DNA from: Bacillus sp. HF117_J1_D
GTDB lineage: Bacteria; Bacillota; Bacilli; Bacillales; Bacillaceae_C
Assembly: GCA_009928435.1 (NCBI GenBank)
Contig: JAABNQ010000003.1
Location: 79,076 to 143,075, forward strand
DNA: 64,000 bases
Direction: 5' to 3'
Under the pieces are notes generated by a model. It worked only from the letters and a program-made list of their open reading frames with translations, made no database searches and was not told the origin of the DNA. This document shows, one piece after another, positions 1 to 7,836 of the stretch (positions within the stretch are counted from its first letter, which is position 1; each line of letters begins with the position of its first letter). The position numbers were made by a program, and so were the translations under genes.

Positions 1-1013
1 ATCATTTTGACAGCAAAGTCATAAGAGTTCATTTTTAAATGTTTAATAGACGGAAACATATAGAAGGCACCTTCTGGATGCACGGTCTCAAGGCCCATGC
101 CTGTCAACCGTTTAAACGTATACTCTTTTCTTCTTTCATATTCATTCCTCATCTTAATCGCATCGTCTATTCCGTCAGTCAAGGCTTTTAGAGCCCCATA
201 TTGGCTGATCGTGCTGGCGCAAACTGTATTAAAGTAGTGAACCTTTACCATTTGTTCTGTTAAATATGAAGGCGCATATGTGAATCCGACTCTCCAACCA
301 GTCATCGCATGGGATTTAGACAGTCCATTAATTACAATTGTCCTCTCTCGCATATGGGGCAATGTCGCAAAAGAGACAAAATGATCGCCATATGTTAATT
401 CACTGTAAATTTCATCGGTAATGATAAAAATATCTTTATTTCTGATATAAGCAGCTATTTCTTTTAATTCCTCTTCCTTTAGCAATACACCCGTCGGATT
501 AGATGGATTTGTTAGAACTAGACATCTCGTTTTGTCTGTTATATGCTTTTTCAATAACTCCGGCGTAATCTTAAAACCATATGGGGAGGTATCCATAAAA
601 ATCGGAACAGCACCACTTAAAGTAACTAGTGCTTCGTAGCCCGGGTATACCGGAGCCGGCAGGAGAACTTCACTACCCTCATCCAATATCGTTCTAAAGC
701 TGATATCCAGGGCTTCACTCGCTCCATTTGTGATAATAATTTCACTTTGAGGATCATAATCCAATCCATACTTAATCCTGCCATAATCACTGGCAGCTTT
801 CCTTAATTCAAGTATACCTGCCTGATTCGTGTAAGTGGTTTTATTATGATCGATAGCTTCCTTACCAGCCTCCTTAATATGCGTTGGCGTTAGAAAATCA
901 GGCAGCCCCACTGTAAGATTTATCACCTCAGGATAATCTGACAACATGTTAAAAAATTTTCTAAGCGTAGGTATCTCCACATTTTTTACCTTTTTACTTA
1001 ATAAAGATTCCAC
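1..1013 (-). CDS. patA: PatA-like class I/II aminotransferase, C-terminus cut by window edge
   Basis: PLP-dependent fold-type I aminotransferase; about 337 residues are visible and the C-terminus lies beyond base 1. The reading (N-terminus VESLLSKKVKNVEIPTLRKF) follows B. subtilis PatA closely: TVGLPDFLTP near residue 35, TNPSNPTG in the middle, and the PLP-lysine motif NGLSKSHAMTGWRVG. In B. subtilis PatA is the N-acetyl-diaminopimelate aminotransferase of lysine and peptidoglycan precursor synthesis. The start is taken as GTG at 1013 because AAAGAGGG lies about 9 bases upstream and no ATG fits. Substrate is inferred from family resemblance; another aromatic or aspartate-type aminotransferase of the same subgroup is possible. 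Confidence 0.85.
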   Translation of the reverse strand, partial: MESLLSKKVKNVEIPTLRKFFNMLSDYPEVINLTVGLPDFLTPTHIKEAGKEAIDHNKTTYTNQAGILELRKAASDYGRIKYGLDYDPQSEIIITNGASEALDISFRTILDEGSEVLLPAPVYPGYEALVTLSGAVPIFMDTSPYGFKITPELLKKHITDKTRCLVLTNPSNPTGVLLKEEELKEIAAYIRNKDIFIITDEIYSELTYGDHFVSFATLPHMRERTIVINGLSKSHAMTGWRVGFTYAPSYLTEQMVKVHYFNTVCASTISQYGALKALTDGIDDAIKMRNEYERRKEYTFKRLTGMGLETVHPEGAFYMFPSIKHLKMNSYDFAVKM

Positions 1014-1372
1014 TTATTGAACCCTCTTTCCCCATTTAAATATAAATTCAGTTGGGTAAAACTTATCAACGCATCTTTATTTCATTAATTGAAACGTCAT
1101 TTCATTAAAATGTTTTAAAAATGACTTCAATAAAAATTGAAGTAGAATGACCAGCTTTTTCTATAATGTAACCTAGATCAATAACATGCTCCAATGCCCG
1201 AAAACACTTTGCTACCGCTTACAAAATGAATAACTATTATTCTTTGTACCACCTCGGTCTTATTAATGTATGCAATATAATTATATATGTTATTATATCG
1301 CCCTACTTTTGGTCAACAAATTTGTTATAAAAGTTTTTTCCTTTTTTCCTACAAACGAATTGGAAAAATAGT
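1014..1372. other. Intergenic region between divergent patA and bioY
   Basis: About 360 AT-rich bases that should hold the patA promoter on the minus strand. I see no open frame, hairpin terminator or RNA motif in it. Confidence 0.5.
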
Positions 1373-1401
1373 TTGACAAATTGGCCATTTAATCATAAAT
1401 T
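1373..1401 (+). promoter_or_regulatory. Predicted SigA promoter of bioY
   Basis: TTGACA at 1373-1378, a 17-base spacer, then TAAATT at 1396-1401. The predicted transcription start falls at about 1408, inside the BirA operator. Confidence 0.65.
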
Positions 1402-1405
1402 AGTA

Positions 1406-1435
1406 TTGTTAACTATATTAAATAAAAGTTAACAA
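1406..1435. promoter_or_regulatory. BirA (biotin repressor) operator of bioY
   Basis: Perfect inverted repeat TTGTTAAC (1406-1413), 14 bases, GTTAACAA (1428-1435). This matches the Gram-positive BirA operator. It overlaps the predicted start of transcription, so biotin-loaded BirA would repress bioY directly. Confidence 0.9.
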
Positions 1436-1448
1436 CTGGAGGGTCATT

Positions 1449-2018
1449 ATGCTTCAAGAACAGCAAAAACTAAGAATGATGATTATAACTGCGCTGTTTG
1501 CAGCCATTATCGGGGTATTGGCTCAAGTCACCATCCCATTACCGCTCGTTCCAATTACAGGACAGACGCTGGCTATCGGATTAGCCGCAACGATTTTGGG
1601 ATCAACTTACGGTACAATCTCTGTTCTTCTTTACATACTACTTGGTGCAGTCGGCATTCCTGTATTTGCAGGTTTTTCTGCAGGAGTTTCCGTCATTATT
1701 GGACCAACAGGGGGATTTATCGTCGGATTCATCCCGACCGCTTTTGTTATCGGATGGTATTTGGAGAAAACATCCTTAAACTTTGTCAATGCCATGGTGG
1801 CCAACACAATAGGCATGCTGATTACATTGAGCTTTGGAGCGGTCTGGTTAAAAGTCGCTGCCGACTTGAGCTGGGGCGCAGCCCTTCTCGGAGGATTTGC
1901 TCCTCAATTCATCATTGTAGGGTTGATTAAAGCGGCACTTGCTTCATGGATTGGGGTATTAGTACGGAATCGATTGGCTAGCGCCAATATTTTATTTACA
2001 GCAAAAAGGTCAGCATAA
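1449..2018 (+). CDS. bioY: Biotin transporter BioY (ECF S-component)
   Basis: Integral membrane protein of 189 residues, the usual BioY size, with about six hydrophobic segments. BioY is the biotin-binding S-component of an ECF transporter and works with a shared EcfA/A'/T module encoded elsewhere. Family signatures seen are PITGQTLAI near residues 36-44 and the Gly-rich stretch VIIGPTGGFIVGF near residues 83-95. The ATG follows GGAGGG by about 5 bases. A perfect BirA operator lies directly upstream, which supports biotin as the substrate. The gene is monocistronic, and its last codons form part of the terminator hairpin. Confidence 0.95.
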   Translation: MLQEQQKLRMMIITALFAAIIGVLAQVTIPLPLVPITGQTLAIGLAATILGSTYGTISVLLYILLGAVGIPVFAGFSAGVSVIIGPTGGFIVGFIPTAFVIGWYLEKTSLNFVNAMVANTIGMLITLSFGAVWLKVAADLSWGAALLGGFAPQFIIVGLIKAALASWIGVLVRNRLASANILFTAKRSA

Positions 2019-2033
2019 GCCGCTGACTTTTTT
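2009..2033 (+). terminator. Rho-independent terminator of bioY
   Basis: Stem GTCAGC/GCTGAC (2009-2014 and 2022-2027) followed by six T. It overlaps the bioY stop codon. Confidence 0.7.
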
Positions 2034-2042
2034 GCTGTTATT

Positions 2043-3449
2043 TTATAGATCCAAATCCTTGGTTAAATGGTCCACTTTCTCTTTCAAACTGTCCGCAGTA
2101 TCAAAAATTTCATTATGTTTTTCTGATATAACCTCATTTGCATAATCTTTGATGGCAGCTGTCCGTTCATATAGAATATCCGAGATGGCAGTCTCCGTGT
2201 CAAAGTCAATCAAATCATTGCTCAACAATAAGGTCAAGGCAGCATTCATACGATCAAGCTCCCTATTGCGCGAAGTGATCTGATCGTTCTCAAGGCCCCG
2301 AAGTTCGTTGGACATTCCAACAGATGCCCAGTTGATGTTATTGATATTACCTGCCAACCAAAAGCGCCAGGTGGTTTTGCTCAGGCGCTCTTTCCAATTT
2401 TTCGTGATTTCTTCGTCCAGTTCCTGCTTATTCTTCACTGATGTATACTCTCCGCCACCTGCACTCGCCACTTCTTTTAACTGGCGATCAGCTTCGTTAT
2501 CAACATCAAAACCGATAATATTGATTTGCACGTCTGTCATTGCTTTCATGGCGTCCTTCGCTGCTTGGACAGGATCTCCATCGCAGGTTTCCACACCATC
2601 ACTTACAACATATATAAGTGTTTTTGCCTGTTCACTGCTTGCAGCTTTCAACTCGTTTTCTGCATGCTGTATGGCTGATGCAAGGGGCGTCCATCCACTT
2701 GCATTGAATTGCTCTAATGCCTTAGTAAACTCCTTCTGATCATAAGGCTTTAATGGATACACCGTTTCAATACTTTCACATGACAGCTTTTTGTCCTGAT
2801 CTGAACCTGTCCCTTTATGCCCAAAAACAGACAGGGATACATTGACATTGTCGGCTAGGCTTTCAGAGAATTGTTTGATACTTGATTTTGCCAAGGCCAT
2901 TTTATTTCCACCCGGAACATCAGCATTCATGCTTCCGCTGGCATCAATCAATACAGCAACATTCACTTCCTCAGCCTTTTCGTTAAGCTCTTCCTCACTG
3001 ACATCTTGAAGAAGCCTTCCGTCAGGCAACTTAAGTTCGTTATACTTTACTTCAAAATCTTTAATCGGCTGTAGGGTTTCCTTTACACCAGTACGAAGAT
3101 TCACAATGATTGATTGTGCCCACTCCTCGGCGCTCCACTCTTTTGTATCCTGACTTTTTATTCCTTTTATATATTCGGAGACGGCTTCATCGGCTGCTTT
3201 AGAATACGCATTATCATCACTCAATTCTTTTTTGCCTATATGCTTTTGGAATAATTCCCCAGCCGGCTCTTCTTCGATTTCCTTACCAATTAAGCTGTAA
3301 GATGGTTCACTATTTTCTGTTGGTTTCTTAGCGGTTGTTTCAACCATTTTTTCCTCTTTCTTTTGTTCACCCTTTTTCTCGGCCTGTTGACAGCCAGCCA
3401 TTACCATAGAGACTACAAATAGCAAGATAAAAGCCTTTTTAGTCATCAT
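2043..3449 (-). CDS. VWA-domain lipoprotein
   Basis: Predicted surface lipoprotein of 468 residues. The N-terminus (MMTKKAFILL then VVSMVMAGCQQ) is a signal peptide with a lipobox-like site and lipidated Cys20. It is followed by a Lys/Glu-rich linker and a von Willebrand A domain with MIDAS motif DASGSM near residue 170, a later Thr in SGWTPLASA and an Asp in VVSDGVETC. The C-terminal 130 residues are mostly helical and charged. It resembles the VWA proteins of the B. subtilis YwmC/YwmD type, which have no settled function. Start chosen at 3449: GAGAAGGAAGTGG lies just upstream, whereas the longer frame to 3500 has no ribosome site and would bury the signal peptide. Confidence 0.75.
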   Translation of the reverse strand: MMTKKAFILLFVVSMVMAGCQQAEKKGEQKKEEKMVETTAKKPTENSEPSYSLIGKEIEEEPAGELFQKHIGKKELSDDNAYSKAADEAVSEYIKGIKSQDTKEWSAEEWAQSIIVNLRTGVKETLQPIKDFEVKYNELKLPDGRLLQDVSEEELNEKAEEVNVAVLIDASGSMNADVPGGNKMALAKSSIKQFSESLADNVNVSLSVFGHKGTGSDQDKKLSCESIETVYPLKPYDQKEFTKALEQFNASGWTPLASAIQHAENELKAASSEQAKTLIYVVSDGVETCDGDPVQAAKDAMKAMTDVQINIIGFDVDNEADRQLKEVASAGGGEYTSVKNKQELDEEITKNWKERLSKTTWRFWLAGNINNINWASVGMSNELRGLENDQITSRNRELDRMNAALTLLLSNDLIDFDTETAISDILYERTAAIKDYANEVISEKHNEIFDTADSLKEKVDHLTKDLDL

Positions 3450-3564
3450 TATCCACTTCCTTCTCTTGAATAGTATAATGATTTCTATATAAAGCCGCAT
3501 TGGACTTTTATCCCATCTGAAACGACTATCATAAGCTGGTATACTGTTAAACGAGGTGATTCAT

Positions 3565-3990
3565 ATGGCAGAAAAGAAATACGAAGAACTCATCCCAGGC
3601 AGGATTTTTATTGGCGGAGTAGACGCAATTGAAGAGCTCCTGGAAAATGAAAAGATCGACGTCATTTATGATTTACGAGCCAAGCTGAAGGACGGGCTTC
3701 CCAGCGAATTGAGTGTCCATCAGCCGATCGTGGATGAGGAAGAAAACCAAGTGGAATCTATTAAAGCAGCCATTCATGCAGTGATGGATTCCTATGAAAA
3801 TGGGAAAAATGTTTATTTCCATTGCAATACCGGGCGTGGAAGAGCAGGTACCATTGCAACAGCAACATTACTTGAATTAGGCGTAGCCAGTACAGTCGAT
3901 GAAGCGGAGGAAAAAGCGAAAGCGATCCGCCCAAATATTAATGTTAGGCCGCAATTTAAAGATGCATTGAAACACATATACGAACAATAA
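3565..3990 (+). CDS. Cysteine-based protein phosphatase (dual-specificity/PTP family)
   Basis: Cytoplasmic protein of 141 residues with the CX5R phosphate-binding loop HCNTGRGRAG (Cys87, Arg93) and an early DLRAKL segment that fits the general-acid region of small dual-specificity phosphatases. Substrate unknown. GTG at 3556 is in frame but lies inside the ribosome site GAGGTG (3552-3557), so ATG 3565 is the start. The gene is divergent from the VWA lipoprotein and convergent with the ParM/ParR-like operon. Confidence 0.85.
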   Translation: MAEKKYEELIPGRIFIGGVDAIEELLENEKIDVIYDLRAKLKDGLPSELSVHQPIVDEEENQVESIKAAIHAVMDSYENGKNVYFHCNTGRGRAGTIATATLLELGVASTVDEAEEKAKAIRPNINVRPQFKDALKHIYEQ

Positions 3991-4061
3991 TACTCGAAAA
4001 AATTTCTCCTATTTTTTTGTTCTATAAAAAGTGTTACGAGATTGATGAGCTTGATACAAAG

Positions 4062-4098
4062 AAAAACAAGAGGACCATCGACATGCCCTCTTGTTTTT
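4062..4098. terminator. Bidirectional terminator
   Basis: Stem AAAAACAAGAGG/CCTCTTGTTTTT around a 13-base loop. A and T tracts on both sides let it serve both the phosphatase gene (+) and the ParR-like gene (-). Confidence 0.85.
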
Positions 4099-4100
4099 CC

Positions 4101-4676
4101 TTATTTATTCATCTGCGCCAGAAAATCCGCCAATGGATCATCTTCTAACTCGTCTTCCTCCGCATCCTGTGATTCTTCATCCATTTTGATTTGACCCCAA
4201 TCAAGACCATCTAAATCATCCACATCAGATGAGTGGCTGTTACTGACAGTAAACTGATCTTCCTCAGGATCTTCCATTTCACCATGTTCTTCTATCGTTG
4301 CTGCTTCCTCCTGCAAGTACAGAGCATCATCGATTTCAAGCGCATTGCTGTTGAGTGATGCCAGGATGGATACAGCTCTAACAGGATCGGATAATAATTG
4401 GTAAACGATATTTCCGAGCAACGCTTCCGAATGCTCGTGCTTTAGCCAGTCGCGCTGTTCCTTGGTCAGCCCTCGTGGTAACGGAATCGTGAGCGTCTCC
4501 CTTTGCTTTGTCAAAGTTTCGCTGACTCCACTCATTACGATGGAGGCAATTTTACTCGAGAAGTTTCTCCGCTCTGTCTCTTTTAATCTTTGCAGCTGCT
4601 TCAAAATATGGTCAGGCGTATCGGAAGGGATCCTGAATGTGATTGGTTGCCCCCTCTTCATCCCCGTTTCCTTCAT
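4101..4676 (-). CDS. ParR-like ribbon-helix-helix DNA-binding adaptor
   Basis: Acidic protein of 191 residues and second gene of the operon, 12 bases after the actin gene, with ribosome site AGGGTGAT. Residues about 11-52 (QPITFRIPSDTPDHILKQL and on to SKIASIVMSGV) look like a ribbon-helix-helix fold: a short strand, then two helices. The central part is neutral. The last 60 residues are strongly acidic and end in the hydrophobic peptide DPLADFLAQMNK. That layout (N-terminal RHH for the centromere, disordered acidic tail with a C-terminal helix for capping the filament) is the layout of ParR in plasmid type II partition systems. Sequence identity with known ParR cannot be judged by eye; the call rests on architecture and context. 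Confidence 0.7.
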   Translation of the reverse strand: MKETGMKRGQPITFRIPSDTPDHILKQLQRLKETERRNFSSKIASIVMSGVSETLTKQRETLTIPLPRGLTKEQRDWLKHEHSEALLGNIVYQLLSDPVRAVSILASLNSNALEIDDALYLQEEAATIEEHGEMEDPEEDQFTVSNSHSSDVDDLDGLDWGQIKMDEESQDAEEDELEDDPLADFLAQMNK

Positions 4677-4688
4677 GGTATCACCCTA

Positions 4689-5864
4689 TTAATTTTTAAC
4701 CGCTTTTTTCTCTTCTTTTGTCTCTTTTTGATTCTTATTAGCAAAATCAGCGATCAGCTTATAGTAGGCATTTGCCATCATCCAGATACTTTCTTTTTCA
4801 TCTTCAAAAAAGTCGATATTGTACCCATCCAGATTATTATTTAATGCCTTCAAATAATCTTTCAAAACGATGGATCCTCCGCCAATAAAGTAGGCAATCT
4901 CTGTTTGAGAGTTTCTTTGCCAAACATTTCTTAAGTGGCGGTATTGTTTTTTAGCCAGTTCCAAGAGAATGCGGTCAACAATCTCATGGACGCTCGTCCG
5001 GCTACCTTTAACCATAATGTGGTTTCTATCATTCTTTTTCGTGATGACCTCTACAACATCCCTCCGGCTGTCGAGTTCAACACCATATTTTGAACGAATC
5101 TCCTCGCGAATGGCATCAAGGGATTCAGATACACCTAGGTTGAAGCCCTGCGCACGGTCATCATCCACTTTCCTATTCTTAATGACAGCAATATCTGTTG
5201 ATAAGCCGCCAATATCTTGAATAATGATTCTTTTGTCAATCAAGTCTTTGTTGATGATTTTCAAATCATTATCCATGACTAAATTGATGAAGGCAGCAAA
5301 ACCTTCAGGATATATCTTTACTTCTTCGAATTTAATATTGACTTTGATCCCCTGATATTTTGGAGTGACCAAAAACTCTATCTGGTGTACTGAACCAAGC
5401 AATTTAGAGCGGTAACCCACGTCTTTTCCTTCCTTCACTTCTCTCAAAGGAAGCCCTGTGCCTAAACTGTAGGTAGCTTCAACAACATTGTTGCTGCGTT
5501 TGAACACCTTCTTATTCTCTTCACGCACCGCGTCAAGAGCCAGCGCTGCAAACAACATAACCAGTGTCTGATCTTCTTCCGATTTACTACTTCCCGGATC
5601 TAACTCTGTAGCATTCCCGCTCCGCGTCGCCAAATGTCCTACGCGGTAAACTGCTCCATTGTCTTGTAATGAAGGGGAGTGTAAACGTATATGTAATCCA
5701 TCTAATGGTTCTTGATTGTCCAATTCTTCCAATCCAATAATCGGACGGTCTTCCACATCTCTTGCAATGATATTGGGGATATTGATCTCATGCTCCATTT
5801 CACCAAAAATACCTTTTAAGGAATCATTTCCAACATCAATCGCTGCAAGTCTTGTTTTTTCCAT
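4689..5864 (-). CDS. ParM/StbA-type actin-like ATPase
   Basis: Actin-fold ATPase of 391 residues. Phosphate-1 motif IDVGNDSLKG at residues 9-18, phosphate-2 motif IQDIGGLSTDIAV near 215-228, and an adenosine motif AYFIGGGSIVLKD near 325. This is the ParM/StbA branch rather than MreB or DnaK, judged by length and the motif forms. Family members polymerise with ATP and push apart DNA molecules held by ParR on parC. The ribosome site AAAGGATGAT lies 12 bases before ATG 5864. A phased palindrome array at 5979-6115 lies upstream and the ParR-like gene downstream, which completes a ParMRC layout. The flanks are ordinary chromosomal genes with no rep, mob or phage genes, so this is probably a chromosomal copy. 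Confidence 0.88.
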   Translation of the reverse strand: MEKTRLAAIDVGNDSLKGIFGEMEHEINIPNIIARDVEDRPIIGLEELDNQEPLDGLHIRLHSPSLQDNGAVYRVGHLATRSGNATELDPGSSKSEEDQTLVMLFAALALDAVREENKKVFKRSNNVVEATYSLGTGLPLREVKEGKDVGYRSKLLGSVHQIEFLVTPKYQGIKVNIKFEEVKIYPEGFAAFINLVMDNDLKIINKDLIDKRIIIQDIGGLSTDIAVIKNRKVDDDRAQGFNLGVSESLDAIREEIRSKYGVELDSRRDVVEVITKKNDRNHIMVKGSRTSVHEIVDRILLELAKKQYRHLRNVWQRNSQTEIAYFIGGGSIVLKDYLKALNNNLDGYNIDFFEDEKESIWMMANAYYKLIADFANKNQKETKEEKKAVKN

Positions 5865-5978
5865 ATATAACTATCATCCTTTCTTTTGCGAAACTACCAA
5901 TTGGAAATTTCTATAAGTATGATTAAAGATTACCTGAATTTCTTATTGCGGTCAATAATGCTTTCATTATTGTTTTCT

Positions 5979-6115
5979 TGTACACATGTATCGTTTACTT
6001 GTATACATGTGTACCTTAATTGTACACATACCTATAAATCAGCATGTTTACCCTTTTGTATACATGTATACATATAAAGTAAACAGTATGTCTTTGTTTG
6101 TATACATGTATACAA
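5979..6115. repeat. Phased TGTATACA palindrome array, candidate parC centromere/operator
   Basis: Sites built on the palindrome TGTATACATGTATACA. Exact 16-mers lie at 6057-6072 and 6099-6114, and the latter extends to 18 bases. Variants lie at 5979-5992 (TGTACACATGTATC), 6000-6015 (TGTATACATGTGTACC) and 6021-6032. Weak sites are centred at 6044.5 and 6085.5. Palindrome centres are 5986.5, 6007.5, 6028.5, then 6064.5, 6085.5, 6106.5: two blocks of three with exact 21-base steps, two helical turns. The array lies 115 bases upstream of the actin gene, where a ParR-bound centromere and autoregulatory operator would be expected. Confidence 0.75.
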
Positions 6116-6676
6116 AATTGTCTTCTTCCCTATTTTGATGTTATTTCAAGAGAAGCTTTCGTCAATAAAACAATGAAAAATAGATGGGCTCAAATAATAT
6201 TCGTTCCCTTATGAAAAAAATAAACAGTGAAATGAACCTTTAAAACCACCGATGAAAATGGAGCCCGTTTTACAGCAAAACTTGCGAAATTAGTCTAAAA
6301 AAGAGGGAGTAAATCCCCATAAAAATTGTCGGGATTTATCAAGTTTTATTATTCAAAACAAACGAATCATTCTGGATAATTGTGCAGTAATATTTTACTG
6401 TTAAAAGTACCATCCTCCCTCTTTAATTAGAAAAACACTCTCCCTTAGGCATCATGAAATCCAACTTAAATATATCTTTTTTCCTCATATAATAGCCTCT
6501 TGCTGATGACTATAATACAGTGGATTCTGCTGTCTTCATCCCCTTCATTGCCAATCTAGATGTTTTATCATTTTTAGTATGTCTAAAGTACAGATTCAAT
6601 ATGGATTCTTCCGCTTACATGTTATAATTAACATATAATTGAAACATATTTTTTAACTAATGGAAGGAGTACCTCC
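6116..6676. other. Long intergenic region upstream of fnr
   Basis: About 560 AT-rich bases without a credible gene. It contains an imperfect hairpin with arms AAATCCC and GGGATTT (6311-6337) and two TATAAT boxes (6623-6628, 6634-6639) that may serve fnr; no good -35 was found for either. Confidence 0.4.
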
Positions 6677-7363
6677 ATGAACGACGATTATTCAGAAGAT
6701 CTGAAGGATCTCCTTTTGATTGAACATAAAGAAAAAGTGATGAAAAAAGGCAGCTTTTTGTTCCGCGAAGGTGATCTTGCCGATAGTATTTTTTATATCC
6801 GTTCCGGAAGAGTCCAAATTGGAAAAATTACCCCTGACGGGAGGGAAATTACCTTTCGTATTTGCAGTGAAGGAGATTATATAAGCGAAATCCGTCTATT
6901 TTGCGGGCTTTCCACCTATAGAGCCCAAGCAAAAGTAATTGAAGACTGCTCCGTTGTAAAAATTGGAAAACAGGAATTGGAGGAGAAGCTCCTTCTTGAC
7001 ACGAGCCTTGCCGTTGGTTTTTTAAAAATGATGGGCACTCAACAGCAACAAACTCAGTCCAAATTCCGTGATCTGGTTTTGCATGGGAAAAAAGGAGCTC
7101 TTTATTCAACTCTGATCCGTATGACTAACAGCTATGGGGTTAAAAAAAATGATGGGATCCTGATTGATCTCCCGCTTACAAACCAAGAATTAGCCAACTT
7201 TTGCGGAATGAGCCGCGAGGTTGTCAACCGTTTGTTAAACAGCTTAAAGAATGATGGAATGATTAAAATGGATAACGGAAAAATTGTTATCCACAACCTT
7301 CAGTACCTAAAGGACGAAATTCATTGTGAAAATTGTCCTGCGGACATTTGTAGGATGGATTAG
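6677..7363 (+). CDS. fnr: Fnr, Crp/Fnr-family oxygen-responsive regulator
   Basis: Crp/Fnr regulator of 228 residues: cyclic-nucleotide-type beta roll (about 20-110), dimerisation helix (about 110-140) and a C-terminal helix-turn-helix with LTNQELANFCGMSREVVNRLL near 178-198. The end carries CENCPADIC (Cys217, Cys220, Cys225), a CX2CX4C cluster that matches the three C-terminal cysteine ligands of the [4Fe-4S] cluster in Bacillus Fnr; Asp132 in KFRDLVL is a candidate fourth ligand. It should activate genes when oxygen is low. The ribosome site GGAAGGAG precedes ATG 6677. A perfect Fnr box lies 250 bases downstream, before the oxidase operon, which is a likely direct target. Confidence 0.9.
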   Translation: MNDDYSEDLKDLLLIEHKEKVMKKGSFLFREGDLADSIFYIRSGRVQIGKITPDGREITFRICSEGDYISEIRLFCGLSTYRAQAKVIEDCSVVKIGKQELEEKLLLDTSLAVGFLKMMGTQQQQTQSKFRDLVLHGKKGALYSTLIRMTNSYGVKKNDGILIDLPLTNQELANFCGMSREVVNRLLNSLKNDGMIKMDNGKIVIHNLQYLKDEIHCENCPADICRMD

Positions 7364-7464
7364 CGAATTTAATTAGCAGGAAAACAGAGGGCTTCCCCGC
7401 GAATCTGGACTTTCTGCAGTCGTTTTGAATATCCTACAAGCATAATAGGAATTACCCTCATATG

Positions 7465-7497
7465 AAAAGCCACGACACATGTCGTGGCCTATTTTAT
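7465..7497 (+). terminator. Terminator of fnr
   Basis: Stem GCCACGAC/GTCGTGGC (7469-7476 and 7481-7488) with a 4-base loop, followed by a T-rich tract. Confidence 0.75.
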
Positions 7498-7613
7498 TTG
7501 TTCAGATATCCGGTTTTAAAAACCACCAAGTAGAGCAGCTCAATGATAGTCGGCTCTTTCTTTTTGTCTAAATTTTGAAGTACTTATGAAGTTCCTGTGA
7601 AAACGGGTTGAAG

Positions 7614-7629
7614 TGTGACTTTTATCACA
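7614..7629. promoter_or_regulatory. Fnr box of the ba3 oxidase operon
   Basis: TGTGA-CTTTTA-TCACA, a perfect TGTGA-N6-TCACA palindrome centred at 7621.5. With the candidate -10 TACGAT at 7651-7656 and a start near 7663 the site is centred at about -41.5, the position for class II activation by Fnr. Confidence 0.85.
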
Positions 7630-7650
7630 GTGACAAAATATCAGTAAGAG

Positions 7651-7656
7651 TACGAT
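7651..7656 (+). promoter_or_regulatory. Candidate -10 box of the oxidase operon
   Basis: TACGAT, placed correctly relative to the Fnr box. No good -35 is seen, as expected of an activator-dependent promoter. Confidence 0.5.
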
Positions 7657-7691
7657 TTAAGTAAATAATGAGCACATTGGAGGGTGTCAAT

Positions 7692-7814
7692 ATGGCTAAA
7701 AACAAACATGGTGCGGAGCCAAATCTGAAAGGAACGCTTGTCAGTGTTTTTGGCGTCGGAATTATCATTATCGTTATGTGGTTTGCGACATATTTCCTTT
7801 ATGTTGCCAGATAA
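7692..7814 (+). CDS. Small subunit IIa of ba3-type cytochrome oxidase
   Basis: 40-residue single-span membrane protein (starts MAKNKHGAEPNLKGTL, then a hydrophobic segment GVGIIIIVMWFATYFLYVA). Size, topology and position just before subunit II match cytochrome c oxidase subunit IIa (CbaD type) of ba3 oxidases, which supplies the helix missing from the short subunit II. The ribosome site GGAGGGTG begins 13 bases before the ATG. Twenty-two bases separate it from cbaB. Confidence 0.85.
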   Translation: MAKNKHGAEPNLKGTLVSVFGVGIIIIVMWFATYFLYVAR

Positions 7815-7836
7815 AATGTGAAGAAGGTGAGTCTTT

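Noticed and set aside
2308..2739. Plus-strand frame of 143 codons
   Set aside because: Lies wholly in the VWA lipoprotein gene on the other strand, no ribosome site and no family.
3556..3564. GTG start for the phosphatase
   Set aside because: The GTG is part of the GAGGTG ribosome site for ATG 3565.
5979..6115. CRISPR array
   Set aside because: Repeats are palindromic 16-mers 21 bases apart with no unique spacers of 25-40 bases and no cas genes; a protein-bound operator/centromere fits better.
4101..6115. Integrated plasmid or prophage
   Set aside because: No replication, relaxase, integrase or phage gene and no attachment repeats near the ParM/ParR-like genes.
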